From: an uncultured Flavobacteriia bacterium
GTDB lineage: Bacteria > Bacteroidota > Bacteroidia > Flavobacteriales_D > Crocinitomicaceae
Assembly: GCA_903928365.1 (NCBI GenBank)
Contig: CAIYQV010000311.1
Coordinates: forward strand, 1-17,758
Length of the DNA: 17,758 nucleotides
Reading direction: 5' to 3'
The notes under the pieces are model-generated. The model made no database searches and had not been told where the DNA came from. It saw nothing but the letters and a program-made list of their open reading frames with translations. The position numbers were made by a program, and so were the translations under genes. Of the stretch, positions 1 through 7,929 are shown piece by piece. Position 1 is the first letter of the stretch, and the number at the start of each line of letters is the position of its first letter.

Positions 1-525
1 GAGCATATTCGAAATGTTATGTACCACCTTGAGCTCCGATTCCGAGACATGCCCATCGGCTTTGGCTATACTAAAAAGGTAATGAACCAAATGAACACGT
101 GCCTCCGGCTGCATGCGCATTCGAATATCCTGACAGATCTGTTGTAATGGTATGTTTCCTGAATCCAGAAACTGTTTTAAGGTCTGAAGGGAATTTTTAT
201 TGAACGCAGCTCCAAACTGTTGGGAGAAGAATGCTTTTACATAATCCAACTCTGCTTTTAACACTTTGCCGTCGGCCGTCATAACAGCTGCAGAAAGTGC
301 CATGAGCATGGTCTGTACATCATTTACCGCTGTACGCTGCTGGTAGTAGCTGTAAATATCTTCTTCCGAAAAGGTACGCCCTTCCTTTCGTGCCTGTTCA
401 CGAAGTCGGGACATTACTTGTTGGTTCTGATCGATCAATGACCCGATAATAAAACCTATGAGTCCTCCAAAAATACTGCGACCGAAAAGGAAAAATCCTC
501 CGAGGCCTAAGATCCACTTATACAA
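1..525 (-). CDS. TerB/DjlA-like membrane-anchored protein, N-terminal part (runs off the left edge)
   Basis: The 175 visible codons are open to the window edge, so the C-terminus is missing. Residues 4-31 are a Gly-rich hydrophobic segment (starts YKWILGLGG) that should anchor the protein in the inner membrane. From about residue 70 it is helical, with two similar acidic motifs, TADGKV (D85) and KADGHVSESE (D157), as in TerB domains. This order of membrane anchor, then TerB, matches DjlA-like co-chaperones, which often end in a DnaJ J domain; that part would lie outside the window. The frame has no ATG before codon 38, and an in-frame TAG lies at 532-534, so the TTG at 523-525 is the likely start because it keeps the anchor. 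It lies downstream of htpG on the same strand, separated by a hairpin. A chaperone-related role is inference. Confidence 0.7.
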   Translation of the reverse strand, partial: MYKWILGLGGFFLFGRSIFGGLIGFIIGSLIDQNQQVMSRLREQARKEGRTFSEEDIYSYYQQRTAVNDVQTMLMALSAAVMTADGKVLKAELDYVKAFFSQQFGAAFNKNSLQTLKQFLDSGNIPLQQICQDIRMRMQPEARVHLVHYLFSIAKADGHVSESELKVVHNISNML

Positions 526-540
526 ATTGAACTAAAATAG

Positions 541-565
541 GCAGGGAGCCTTCTGGACTCCCTGC
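541..565 (-). terminator. Hairpin terminator after htpG
   Basis: An 8-bp perfect inverted repeat (GCAGGGAG / CTCCCTGC) with a 9-base loop starts 10 bases beyond the htpG stop codon. Read on the minus strand it is followed by CTATTTTAG, a short, imperfect U tract. It probably ends or attenuates htpG transcription before the TerB-like gene. Confidence 0.65.
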
Positions 566-574
566 ATGTTAATA

Positions 575-2467
575 TTATGCTAACTGTTCGATATTGCGTT
601 CAATAAAGCTGTTCAGGGCCTCCCCTTTCAGCATCCCTTGAGCTAAAAGTGCCAAATCAGCAAGTTGCTTTGCACCAAGCTTTTGAGCTTCGTCATCCTT
701 GGATAATAGCAAATGGACTTTCGGGTGATTTGCATTGACCACCAGGTTGAACATTTCAGGGAAAGCACCATAAAATCCACCACCGCCTCCAAGCTTTTGC
801 TGTTCCATCATTCGACGGATGAACTCCGGTTGTGTGATAATGATAGGCGCATCTTCTTCACTCATACTTTCAAACTGCACACTGAATTTATCTTTATTCA
901 CGCTTGATTCGAACACTGGTTTCAGTTTCTCTTCTTCCTCCTTGGATAGTTTCGATGGAATTTCATCTGTTTTCCTGATCAATTTATCCAGCGTATCGGC
1001 ATCCACACGAGCAAACGAAACATTTTCAACTGTTTGTTCCAATTTAGCGATCCAGTGAGGAGCCAAAGGTCCGTTCAATTCCAATACATCGTAACCACGA
1101 TCTTTTGCTTTTTTCACGAAGCTGAACTGCTCTTCTGCATCGCTGGTGTAAAGAAATACTATTTTATTGTCTTTGTCAGTTTGAAGTGCGGCCACTTTCT
1201 CCTTGTATTCCTCCAAAGTAAAATAACCACCTTCTGTATTTTTCAATAGCGAGAAGGTCTTCGCTTTTTCCGAGAATTTCTCTTCTGAAAGCATTCCATA
1301 TTGAACGAACACCTGCAGATCATCCCATTTTGATTCAAAATCAGCACGATCCTTCTTGAACATTTCTGCCAGCTTATCGGCCACTTTCTTTGTGATATGC
1401 GCAGAGATTTTCTTCACATTACCATCACTCTGAAGGTAGGAACGCGAAACATTCAACGGAATATCCGGAGAATCAATAACCCCATGAAGAAGTGTTAAAA
1501 ATTCAGGTACGATCTCTGCCACACTATCCGTGATAAATACCTGGTTGGAGTACAGATTGATCTTGTTTCGCTGAACTTCAACGTTTTCCTTGATCTTAGG
1601 GAAGTACAAAATCCCGGTTAAATTGAACGGATAATCTACATTCAAATGAATGTGGAACAATGGATTATCAAAAGTCATTGGATACAATTCACGATAGAAC
1701 GCATCGTAATCTTCCTGATTCAAATCAACCGGCGCCTTTGTCCATGCAGGTTGTGTATTGTTTATCTGATTTGGGACTTCAACAGCAACGCGTTTTACAT
1801 TTCCGTTCTCGTCTTTTTCCCCTTCAGGCGAATCAATGTATTCCGTTTTATCACCAAAAAATACTGGAATTGGCAGGAACTTACAGTATTTTGTAAGGAT
1901 TTCTGAAATCTTTGATTTTTCAAGAAATTCCGACGACTCTTCCGAAATAAATAAAACGATATCCGTACCTCTGAAATCCTTTTCGATCTCCGTGATGATA
2001 TATTCAGGAGAACCATTACTTTCCCACTGAACTGCCTGAGAACCTTCATGGCGAGACAGAGTTCGTATCTGAACTTTCTCAGCAACCATGAATGCAGAAT
2101 AAAATCCTAAACCGAAATGACCGATGATTTGCTCTGCACCTTCGTTTCCTTTGTATTGCTGAACAAATTCCTCTGCACCTGAAAATGCGATCTGGTTGAT
2201 GTATTTGTCGATCTCGTCGGCCGTCATTCCGATCCCACGATCACGAATGGTCAAGGTTTTTGCTTCTTGATCAAGGATCACATCTACTTTTAGTTCACCA
2301 AGCTCACCTTTGAATTCTCCATTCGCCGACAGCACCTTTAATTTCTGGGATGCATCTACTGCATTGGAAACTAATTCCCTTAAAAAGATCTCATGATCGG
2401 AGTAAAGGAATTTTTTAATAATCGGAAAAATGTTTTCTGTTTGTACATTGATCTGACCTGTTCTCAT
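575..2467 (-). CDS. htpG: Chaperone protein HtpG (bacterial Hsp90)
   Basis: ATP-dependent cytosolic Hsp90 chaperone, 630 aa, the usual length. The N-terminal GHKL ATPase domain shows its signature residues: E31 and N35 in ELVSNAVDA, D76 in the DRGIGMT motif, and the Gly-rich lid motif GHFGLGFYSA at 117-126. The middle domain contains LNVSRSYLQSD, and the C-terminal dimerisation region is complete. The open frame extends 10 codons further upstream, but the ATG at 2465-2467 gives MRTGQINVQTENIF, which matches the family N-terminus, so I chose that start. I found no convincing TAnnTTTG promoter box upstream on this strand; the region holds a short palindrome listed separately. Identification is very secure. 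Confidence 0.97.
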   Translation of the reverse strand: MRTGQINVQTENIFPIIKKFLYSDHEIFLRELVSNAVDASQKLKVLSANGEFKGELGELKVDVILDQEAKTLTIRDRGIGMTADEIDKYINQIAFSGAEEFVQQYKGNEGAEQIIGHFGLGFYSAFMVAEKVQIRTLSRHEGSQAVQWESNGSPEYIITEIEKDFRGTDIVLFISEESSEFLEKSKISEILTKYCKFLPIPVFFGDKTEYIDSPEGEKDENGNVKRVAVEVPNQINNTQPAWTKAPVDLNQEDYDAFYRELYPMTFDNPLFHIHLNVDYPFNLTGILYFPKIKENVEVQRNKINLYSNQVFITDSVAEIVPEFLTLLHGVIDSPDIPLNVSRSYLQSDGNVKKISAHITKKVADKLAEMFKKDRADFESKWDDLQVFVQYGMLSEEKFSEKAKTFSLLKNTEGGYFTLEEYKEKVAALQTDKDNKIVFLYTSDAEEQFSFVKKAKDRGYDVLELNGPLAPHWIAKLEQTVENVSFARVDADTLDKLIRKTDEIPSKLSKEEEEKLKPVFESSVNKDKFSVQFESMSEEDAPIIITQPEFIRRMMEQQKLGGGGGFYGAFPEMFNLVVNANHPKVHLLLSKDDEAQKLGAKQLADLALLAQGMLKGEALNSFIERNIEQLA

Positions 2468-2522
2468 AGTTATAATTTTGATACACGGCATTGACAACCA
2501 TTATGCCATCCAACGTTTTTAT

Positions 2523-2533
2523 GACATAATGTC
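2523..2533. promoter_or_regulatory. Short palindrome between htpG and the membrane-protein operon
   Basis: GACAT-A-ATGTC is a perfect 5-bp dyad around one central base in the 126-bp divergent gap. TGACA also occurs at 2492, 2522 and 2550, spaced 30 and 28 bases. It could be an operator serving either direction, but sites this short arise by chance. Confidence 0.25.
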
Positions 2534-2560
2534 GCATTTCGACTCATTTTGACACACCAC

Positions 2561-2587
2561 TTGATGGATACAAAATGTGTATTTTTG
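2561..2587 (+). promoter_or_regulatory. Candidate Bacteroidota promoter for the tandem membrane-protein operon
   Basis: TATTTTTG (2580-2587) matches the Bacteroidota -7 consensus TAnnTTTG exactly. A TTG lies 16 bases upstream (2561-2563), slightly closer than the usual -33 spacing. The ATG at 2594 begins 6 bases after the box, so the transcript would start at or within a base or two of the start codon. A second exact box, TAATTTTG (2473-2480), lies 114 bases upstream of the ATG and could serve as an alternative. Confidence 0.5.
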
Positions 2588-2593
2588 TGTTCA

Positions 2594-3913
2594 ATGAATT
2601 TTCAGGAATTTCTTCCTCCTTTCCTTTTACTCTTGGCCATCTTGTGGATGATCGGAAGACTTCCTTATTTTTCTTTATCCGGAGTAAATAGTAATTGGTT
2701 GCAATTGGCTTTTCTAATCAAAGCCCTGGCAGGGATGGGTATGTTTTATTTGTACACTTACTATTACCCGGTGCGAAACGATGCCGATACGTTCAAATAT
2801 TTTGACGATAGCAAGTATCTTTACGATGCCTTCTGGTCTAAACCTGGGGATTTTTTCAAGATGCTTTTCGGGGTTGGGTGCGAGAACGACTACTTTTTCA
2901 AGACCTATTATGTCAAAATGAACAACTGGTATCTTGCCTATGACAACGGACTCATTAATGATAGCAGGCTGATCATTCGACTGAATGCGATTTTTAGGAT
3001 CTTTTCATTTGGCAATTACCACATCCACAACCTTTTGCTTAATCTTTTGTCGTTTGTTGGTCTCTATTCGTTGATGCGGCTATTCATTCATGTCAGTGGT
3101 TCGAAATGGAAAAGTTACCTTGCAGCTTTTGCTGTACCCTCGACTATTTTCTGGAGTTCAGGGATTTTGAAAGAAGCTGTCCTGATTTTTGCCATCGGTC
3201 TTTTTTGCTGGAATTTCTACCGATTTGTCAATGGCACCTACCGCTGGAAGACAGGCCTGACCATCCTCGTGCTTTTACCTTTGCTGTTAGTCGTAAAATT
3301 ATATGTCTTTGCCGGTTTAATTACAGCTAGTGCCGGTTTGTTTCTGGCTTCCCGATGGAAGCGTGTTGCACTATCTTTTTTAGTGTGTTGTTTAGGATTT
3401 TTCGTAGTTGTTTCGGTGATTGGTTTCGTTTCTCCGAAATACAGTTTTGTAGAATTACTCGTACAGAAACAACACGATTTCGTTGAACTTGCCAAACGGG
3501 CTGCAGCAGGCAGTTTTATTCACACCATGAAATTGGACCACAGCGTTGGCTCCATTCTGTACAACCTACCGGTTGGTTTATTGAATAGTCTTACACGTCC
3601 TTGGCCAAACGACATGCATGGTCTCCTGTTCATTCCTCCTTTCCTGGAAAATTTGGTGATCCTTTTTCTCATCGCACTCGTAATCATCTATCCAAATCGC
3701 CTTGATCTAAAACAAAAAGCATTTATCTGGTTTGCTGCAACCTTCACCGTTATTCTTTTTTCGATCATCGGCATCACAACTCCTATCATCGGAGCCATCG
3801 TGCGCTATAAAATCCCCGCTCTTCCGTTTTTATTCATATTGCTTCTATCCGCTATAAAAAGTACGACGCTGGATCATAAATTAGAAGTTCTGGTCTCAAG
3901 GCGAAAAAACTAA
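2594..3913 (+). CDS. Polytopic membrane protein, tandem paralogue 1 (GT-C-like, function unknown)
   Basis: The 439-aa protein is mostly hydrophobic, with roughly 9-11 likely membrane segments. Polar islands shared with the next two genes are NDADTFKYFDD (62-72), NDSRLIIRLN (122-131), PSTIFWSSGILKE (182-194), KLY (235-237), QKQHDF (291-296) and GAIVRYKIPALPF (400-412). An acidic motif after the first membrane segments and a C-terminal RYxxPxLPF membrane segment recall GT-C glycosyltransferases. The PSxxFWxSGxxKE motif resembles one I recall in uncharacterised membrane proteins near polysaccharide genes. Both links are inference. A TTG would allow 15 more codons, but the ATG at 2594 gives a length and N-terminus like those of its paralogues. 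The next gene starts 5 bases after the stop. I cannot name a substrate. Confidence 0.85.
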   Translation: MNFQEFLPPFLLLLAILWMIGRLPYFSLSGVNSNWLQLAFLIKALAGMGMFYLYTYYYPVRNDADTFKYFDDSKYLYDAFWSKPGDFFKMLFGVGCENDYFFKTYYVKMNNWYLAYDNGLINDSRLIIRLNAIFRIFSFGNYHIHNLLLNLLSFVGLYSLMRLFIHVSGSKWKSYLAAFAVPSTIFWSSGILKEAVLIFAIGLFCWNFYRFVNGTYRWKTGLTILVLLPLLLVVKLYVFAGLITASAGLFLASRWKRVALSFLVCCLGFFVVVSVIGFVSPKYSFVELLVQKQHDFVELAKRAAAGSFIHTMKLDHSVGSILYNLPVGLLNSLTRPWPNDMHGLLFIPPFLENLVILFLIALVIIYPNRLDLKQKAFIWFAATFTVILFSIIGITTPIIGAIVRYKIPALPFLFILLLSAIKSTTLDHKLEVLVSRRKN

Positions 3914-3918
3914 TCCGA

Positions 3919-5256
3919 ATGATTGGTAGTGTGGTGCTCTTCTTCTTGATTCTGTTGGCAGTGTATAAATTGCCATTTTATCGTTTTCCTGAAATTAATC
4001 CGTTTTTATTACCACTCCTCCTTGTAATCAAAGTACTTGCTTCGTTTGGAGTATGGTGGTATTACTACCATAAACCCACTTTCGGTATTGAATCTGACCT
4101 CTATCAATTTTACAATGTTGCAAACCAGATTCAACACCAATTACCTTGGTTAGAGGAATTAAAAGTGATCTTTGGATTATCCGCTTCTGAGGCAACAAAT
4201 AAAACGCTTATCACCATAGATTACTGGCATAAACTTCATGATTACGGCGTTGTGAACGATAACAGATTGATGATCCGAATGAATATGATCCTCAATTGGA
4301 TGATTGGAAATAATTTTTCAAGTCATTCTATTTGTTTCTCATTTATCGGTTTTAGCGGATCGGTTTATCTATTAAAAATGATACGCAGCATTACTACCAA
4401 ATATCTATTCATTTATGCCGTAATCTTATTCCTGTTGCCTTCCGGACTCATCTGGACGGGCAGCATGTTCAAAGAAACTACGTTGCTTTTCACACTGGGA
4501 GGAACCACTTATTTTCTGACTACGATTATCCTAAAGCAGAGATCGAAGACTGCCTATTTGTATTTTTTTATTTTCGCTGTTTTATTACTCCAAACAAAGC
4601 CTCTGTACTCATTACTATTCCTGTACACGTTTATATGTTTCTACTTTGTTTCGAAACTAAAATTCGCACGATTTAAAAGGAGTTACCTCCTCACGTTCTT
4701 TCTTCCTATCATCATGGTCATCGGAATAACATCATTCATGAACAATAAAATAAATGATCAGGAAATCAGACAAGGAAAAGGACTTGATCTGCCTTTACTC
4801 CTTAAAAACAAGCAAGAAGATTTTTACTACGACGTAAAAGTATTTCACCCTGAAACAGTTGTCGATCTGCACAGAATAGACCGAAGTTATGGCTCTATAC
4901 TCTGCGCGATTCCCTCCGCTCTGAAAAATGTGTTTTTAATGCCTATTTTACTTTCTTTCCAAAAATGGGAGATGATCCCTTTTGGATTAGAATTAATAGT
5001 ACTTTACGCCTTTCTTGTAATCGCGCTCATTTACCCCAAGAAGAACCATTGGGAATTAAACCACCTGTTTTTCTGTTTGTTCCTGACTTCTTTACTCTGT
5101 CTGCTCTTCCTTGGGCTTACGATACCGATAGAAGGACTCATTGTAAAATATGCTGCCCCGGTAATGCCTTTTATCTTTCTTTACACTGCAATTCACGTTG
5201 ATTGGGATAAGATTAACTTTGTAAAATCGTTTGAAGCGCGATTGATCAATAAATGA
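3919..5256 (+). CDS. Polytopic membrane protein, tandem paralogue 2 (divergent copy)
   Basis: The 445-aa multi-spanning membrane protein is homologous to its neighbours throughout. Its motifs are weaker: ESDLYQFY (58-65) replaces the first acidic island and lacks the terminal Asp pair; NDNRLMIRMN (113-122) and PSGLIWTGSMFKE (174-186) are conserved; KPLY is at 227-230 and NKQEDF at 297-302; the C-terminal motif is GLIVKYAAPVMPF (406-418), with Lys for Arg and Ala for Lys. The loop around residues 275-292 is more polar than in the other copies. It is the most divergent of the three and more AT-rich by eye. It may have changed substrate, or may need a partner paralogue. Its stop overlaps the next start (ATGA at 5253-5256), which suggests coupled translation. 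Confidence 0.85.
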   Translation: MIGSVVLFFLILLAVYKLPFYRFPEINPFLLPLLLVIKVLASFGVWWYYYHKPTFGIESDLYQFYNVANQIQHQLPWLEELKVIFGLSASEATNKTLITIDYWHKLHDYGVVNDNRLMIRMNMILNWMIGNNFSSHSICFSFIGFSGSVYLLKMIRSITTKYLFIYAVILFLLPSGLIWTGSMFKETTLLFTLGGTTYFLTTIILKQRSKTAYLYFFIFAVLLLQTKPLYSLLFLYTFICFYFVSKLKFARFKRSYLLTFFLPIIMVIGITSFMNNKINDQEIRQGKGLDLPLLLKNKQEDFYYDVKVFHPETVVDLHRIDRSYGSILCAIPSALKNVFLMPILLSFQKWEMIPFGLELIVLYAFLVIALIYPKKNHWELNHLFFCLFLTSLLCLLFLGLTIPIEGLIVKYAAPVMPFIFLYTAIHVDWDKINFVKSFEARLINK

Positions 5257-6590
5257 TTTCGGATATTATTTTGACCATTGGGGCTCTTTTTCTCTGCTAT
5301 TTCCTTGTAGCTAAATGGCGTTTCATCCGCTCAAGCAACATACCCATAAGGCAACTTTATCTTTTTTTCACCATTCAGGCCAGCTCCTCAGTCATTCTGT
5401 ACATGATCTACACCCACATTTACACTGATCGTAACGCAGCTGATATTTTCAAATTTTACGATGATGCCAGCCTTTTGTATCATGAACTCTTTCTAACCTC
5501 ACCATCAGACTATCTCAAGTTGATGATCGGTTTTGATCATTCGCCAAGTATTCAGGCAGCACTGCATAAAACTGCATTCTGGTACAAACCATTTGAAACC
5601 TATCTCTTCAACGATAATCAAACAATCATCCGACTAAATCTTTTCGTTCGACTCTTCTCTTTTGGATCCTATGGGGTGCATGCGCTGTTTTTTACGTTCT
5701 TATCTTTTACGGGTCTCATAGCCATATTTAAGAGCTTTAATCGTTTCTTCGAAGACAAACTTTTCACGCTGAAAACGGCTTGTTTTTTAGTTCCTTCAGT
5801 GCTAATCTGGACTTCAGGAATTCTTAAGGAAAGTGTACTTCTATTTGCATTGGGACTTTTGGTGTATCAATTAAGTTCTTTCATTAAAGACCACAGATTC
5901 ACTTGGAAACGAGTAAGTCTAACCATTTGTTCAATTGGTTTATTGCTCATTATCAAGCCCTATGTGCTCATCGTCCTGACTCCCGGTATTTTAACAATGG
6001 TGTTGTGGGAATTAGGTATCGCAAAAAAAATGGCGTTTGCCTTTCTTGCTTCTATAAGCATGATTTTATTGCCCATTCTGACGTTAGGAAATTACATATC
6101 GAGCTTCAACATTCCCCATATTCTTTTCAAAATGCAGCAAGATTTTATCAATGTTGCTCATTTAAGTCACGCTCACAGTTATTTTGAGATAGGATTACTC
6201 AATGGATCCTTTTCCTCCGTGCTTATTCGATTGCCCGAGAGTTTATATAATGCGCTCCTTCGTCCATTTTCCTTTTTCGACGGTTCAATTTTAACGATTG
6301 TTTCCAGCACCGAAAACCTGATCATTTTGTTACTATTGATTTATGGATTCACTCATCGCGCAAAAGTTCAGGAACGTATGAAGGGACTTTGGCTTTTGCT
6401 AATAGGATTCTGTTTGTGTTTGTTTATTCTCATCGGCTTGACCGTACCGGTAGAGGGTGCTATTGTTCGATACAAGGCCCCTGTCTTACCATTTCTATTG
6501 ATCGTAATTTTCTCATTCACTAATACCAGCAGACTTCTTAAAATTAAAGCTAAAATTTACCCTCTATGGATCAAAAAATTGCTCTCATAA
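5253..6590 (+). CDS. Polytopic membrane protein, tandem paralogue 3
   Basis: The 445-aa multi-spanning membrane protein is closer to paralogue 1 than to paralogue 2. All shared motifs are intact: NAADIFKFYDD (61-71), NDNQTIIRLN (120-129), PSVLIWTSGILKE (181-193), KPY (235-237), KMQQDF (293-298) and GAIVRYKAPVLPF (402-414). An ENL motif near residue 354 before a late membrane segment is shared with paralogue 1. It overlaps paralogue 2 by 4 bases upstream and the dehydrogenase by 25 bases downstream. As for its siblings, a GT-C-like glycosyltransferase or polysaccharide-assembly role is the best guess, without direct support. Confidence 0.85.
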   Translation: MISDIILTIGALFLCYFLVAKWRFIRSSNIPIRQLYLFFTIQASSSVILYMIYTHIYTDRNAADIFKFYDDASLLYHELFLTSPSDYLKLMIGFDHSPSIQAALHKTAFWYKPFETYLFNDNQTIIRLNLFVRLFSFGSYGVHALFFTFLSFTGLIAIFKSFNRFFEDKLFTLKTACFLVPSVLIWTSGILKESVLLFALGLLVYQLSSFIKDHRFTWKRVSLTICSIGLLLIIKPYVLIVLTPGILTMVLWELGIAKKMAFAFLASISMILLPILTLGNYISSFNIPHILFKMQQDFINVAHLSHAHSYFEIGLLNGSFSSVLIRLPESLYNALLRPFSFFDGSILTIVSSTENLIILLLLIYGFTHRAKVQERMKGLWLLLIGFCLCLFILIGLTVPVEGAIVRYKAPVLPFLLIVIFSFTNTSRLLKIKAKIYPLWIKKLLS

Positions 6591-7330
6591 CCGGTGCAAC
6601 CTCTGGATTTGGAAAGGCCTGTGCCTTCATTTTTGCTAAGAACGGATACGACCTCATCCTAACAGGAAGGAGAACGGAAAGACTGAACCAACTGGCGGAA
6701 GAACTGCAGGTAGAAAACAAGATTCATATCAAGACACTTTCCTTTGACATCAGAAACTTAGAGTCAACTCAACTAGCACTCCTTTCCATTTCCGAAGACT
6801 GGCGTTCAAGGATCGCTATTCTTGTAAATAATGCGGGACTAGCTGCTGGCAGAGGCCCTATTCATGAAGGATCCATTGAAGACTGGGAACAGATGATCGA
6901 TACGAATATCAAAGGACTATTGTACGTTACGAGAATGGTCTCTCCGTGGATGGTAAAAAATCAGAAAGGGCACATCATCAATATTGGAAGTATCGCAGGT
7001 AAGGAGGCATACCCTGGTGGCAATGTTTATTGCGCAACGAAGTTTGCAGTGGATGCACTTTCTCGTTCTATGCGTATGGATCTCATTGAAACAGGTGTAA
7101 AAGTCACCAATATTGCTCCCGGAGCAGCAGAAACGGAATTTTCACTGGTTCGTTTCAAAGGGGATGCGGATGCTGCCAAAAAAGTATATGAAGGATTGAT
7201 CCCTTTATCAGCGGATGACATTGCCGAAGCTGTTTATTTCGCCGCATCTCGTCCGGAACATGTGAATATCAATGACATCGTGATCATGCCTACCGCCCAG
7301 GCCTCCGCGACCGTATTCCATAGAAAATAA
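6566..7330 (+). CDS. ydfG: Short-chain dehydrogenase, YdfG-like NADP-dependent 3-hydroxy acid/serine dehydrogenase
   Basis: A classical short-chain dehydrogenase/reductase of 254 aa. The Rossmann motif TGATSGFG is at 9-16, NNAG at 88-91, and the catalytic set is N114, S142, Y155 and K159 (YxxxK). Arg at 35-36 after the second strand fits NADP(H) preference. The C-terminal part (TEFSLVRFKGD, then HVNINDIVIMP) is characteristic of YdfG, which oxidises 3-hydroxy acids such as serine or 3-hydroxypropionate, or reduces their semialdehydes. The start codon lies inside the end of paralogue 3 in another frame, so translation is probably coupled to the membrane-protein genes. A strong terminator follows at once, making this the last gene of the unit. 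The exact substrate is not visible from sequence. Confidence 0.88.
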   Translation: MDQKIALITGATSGFGKACAFIFAKNGYDLILTGRRTERLNQLAEELQVENKIHIKTLSFDIRNLESTQLALLSISEDWRSRIAILVNNAGLAAGRGPIHEGSIEDWEQMIDTNIKGLLYVTRMVSPWMVKNQKGHIINIGSIAGKEAYPGGNVYCATKFAVDALSRSMRMDLIETGVKVTNIAPGAAETEFSLVRFKGDADAAKKVYEGLIPLSADDIAEAVYFAASRPEHVNINDIVIMPTAQASATVFHRK

Positions 7331-7356
7331 AAAGGAGTCCGAAGACTCCTTTTTTA
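7331..7356. terminator. Bidirectional intrinsic terminator
   Basis: A 9-bp perfect stem AAAGGAGTC / GACTCCTTT with a CGAA tetraloop is followed by further T residues, and preceded by an A tract that serves as the U tract for the other strand. It directly follows the dehydrogenase stop and lies 20 bases beyond the stop of the convergent DUF1573 gene, so it can end both transcripts. Confidence 0.9.
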
Positions 7357-7375
7357 TAATAAAAACGCTTATTAC

Positions 7376-7867
7376 TTAGTTCTTTTGTGCAGGCTGCGCT
7401 TGATCGCCGTCTGTCTTTTGTGGTAATACGGAACCTTTAATAGTCAAAATGATCGGTTCAGAAACATTAGATGAAACCGTAATTGTTTTTGTAAACTGAC
7501 CAACACGCTTCGTGTCGTACTTCACAGAAATACTTGAAGATTTTCCTGGTTTTACAGGCTCTTCAGGTTTGTTTGCAGTTGTACAACCACAGCTTGTCTG
7601 TACACCAGTGATCAACGCATCCTGTTTGGAGTCATTTTTAAAATCGAATACGAACATATCATCAGTTCCATAAGGAATGTTCTCTCTTACAATCTCGATT
7701 TTCTTGAACACGATCCCTTTCTTTGCGTCAATAGACACATCTTTCTTTTCAACAGCTTTACTAGCAGCTGGTTGTTCTTTTGTTTCTGGCTTCGCTTGTT
7801 CCTGAGCTGAAACATTCAGTCCTGCCAAAAGAGCGATTGCCGAAAGAATTACATTTACTTTTTTCAT
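7376..7867 (-). CDS. Secreted DUF1573 protein
   Basis: The 163-aa exported protein has a clear signal peptide (Lys2-Lys3, hydrophobic core 4-17, predicted cleavage after VSA at 21). A low-complexity, charged linker follows (about 22-48), then a DUF1573 beta-sandwich, with the family's hallmark TSCGCTTA around 91-98 and TKTITVSSN near 127-134. The tail is Gln/Ala-rich. DUF1573 domains resemble ASH/MSP-type Ig-like folds, are very common in Bacteroidota periplasmic proteins, and have no established function. The frame could begin 3 codons earlier at a TTG, but the ATG at 7865-7867 starts the signal peptide properly. The gene lies 62 bases downstream of the NUDIX gene on the same strand. No good promoter box is seen in that gap, so cotranscription is possible. 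Confidence 0.88.
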   Translation of the reverse strand: MKKVNVILSAIALLAGLNVSAQEQAKPETKEQPAASKAVEKKDVSIDAKKGIVFKKIEIVRENIPYGTDDMFVFDFKNDSKQDALITGVQTSCGCTTANKPEEPVKPGKSSSISVKYDTKRVGQFTKTITVSSNVSEPIILTIKGSVLPQKTDGDQAQPAQKN

Positions 7868-7929
7868 GGTTTCCAATTTTTTACAAGATTAATACAAATC
7901 AAATTAGTGTTTCAGGAATTAACAAAAAA

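Noticed and set aside
1795..2085. 96-codon frame in htpG, same strand but another frame
   Set aside because: It is internal to the conserved HtpG ATPase and middle domains, with basic low-quality sequence and no family resemblance.
2549..2593. Upstream TTG start for the first membrane-protein gene
   Set aside because: It would put the promoter box inside the coding region and add a 15-residue extension absent in the two paralogues.
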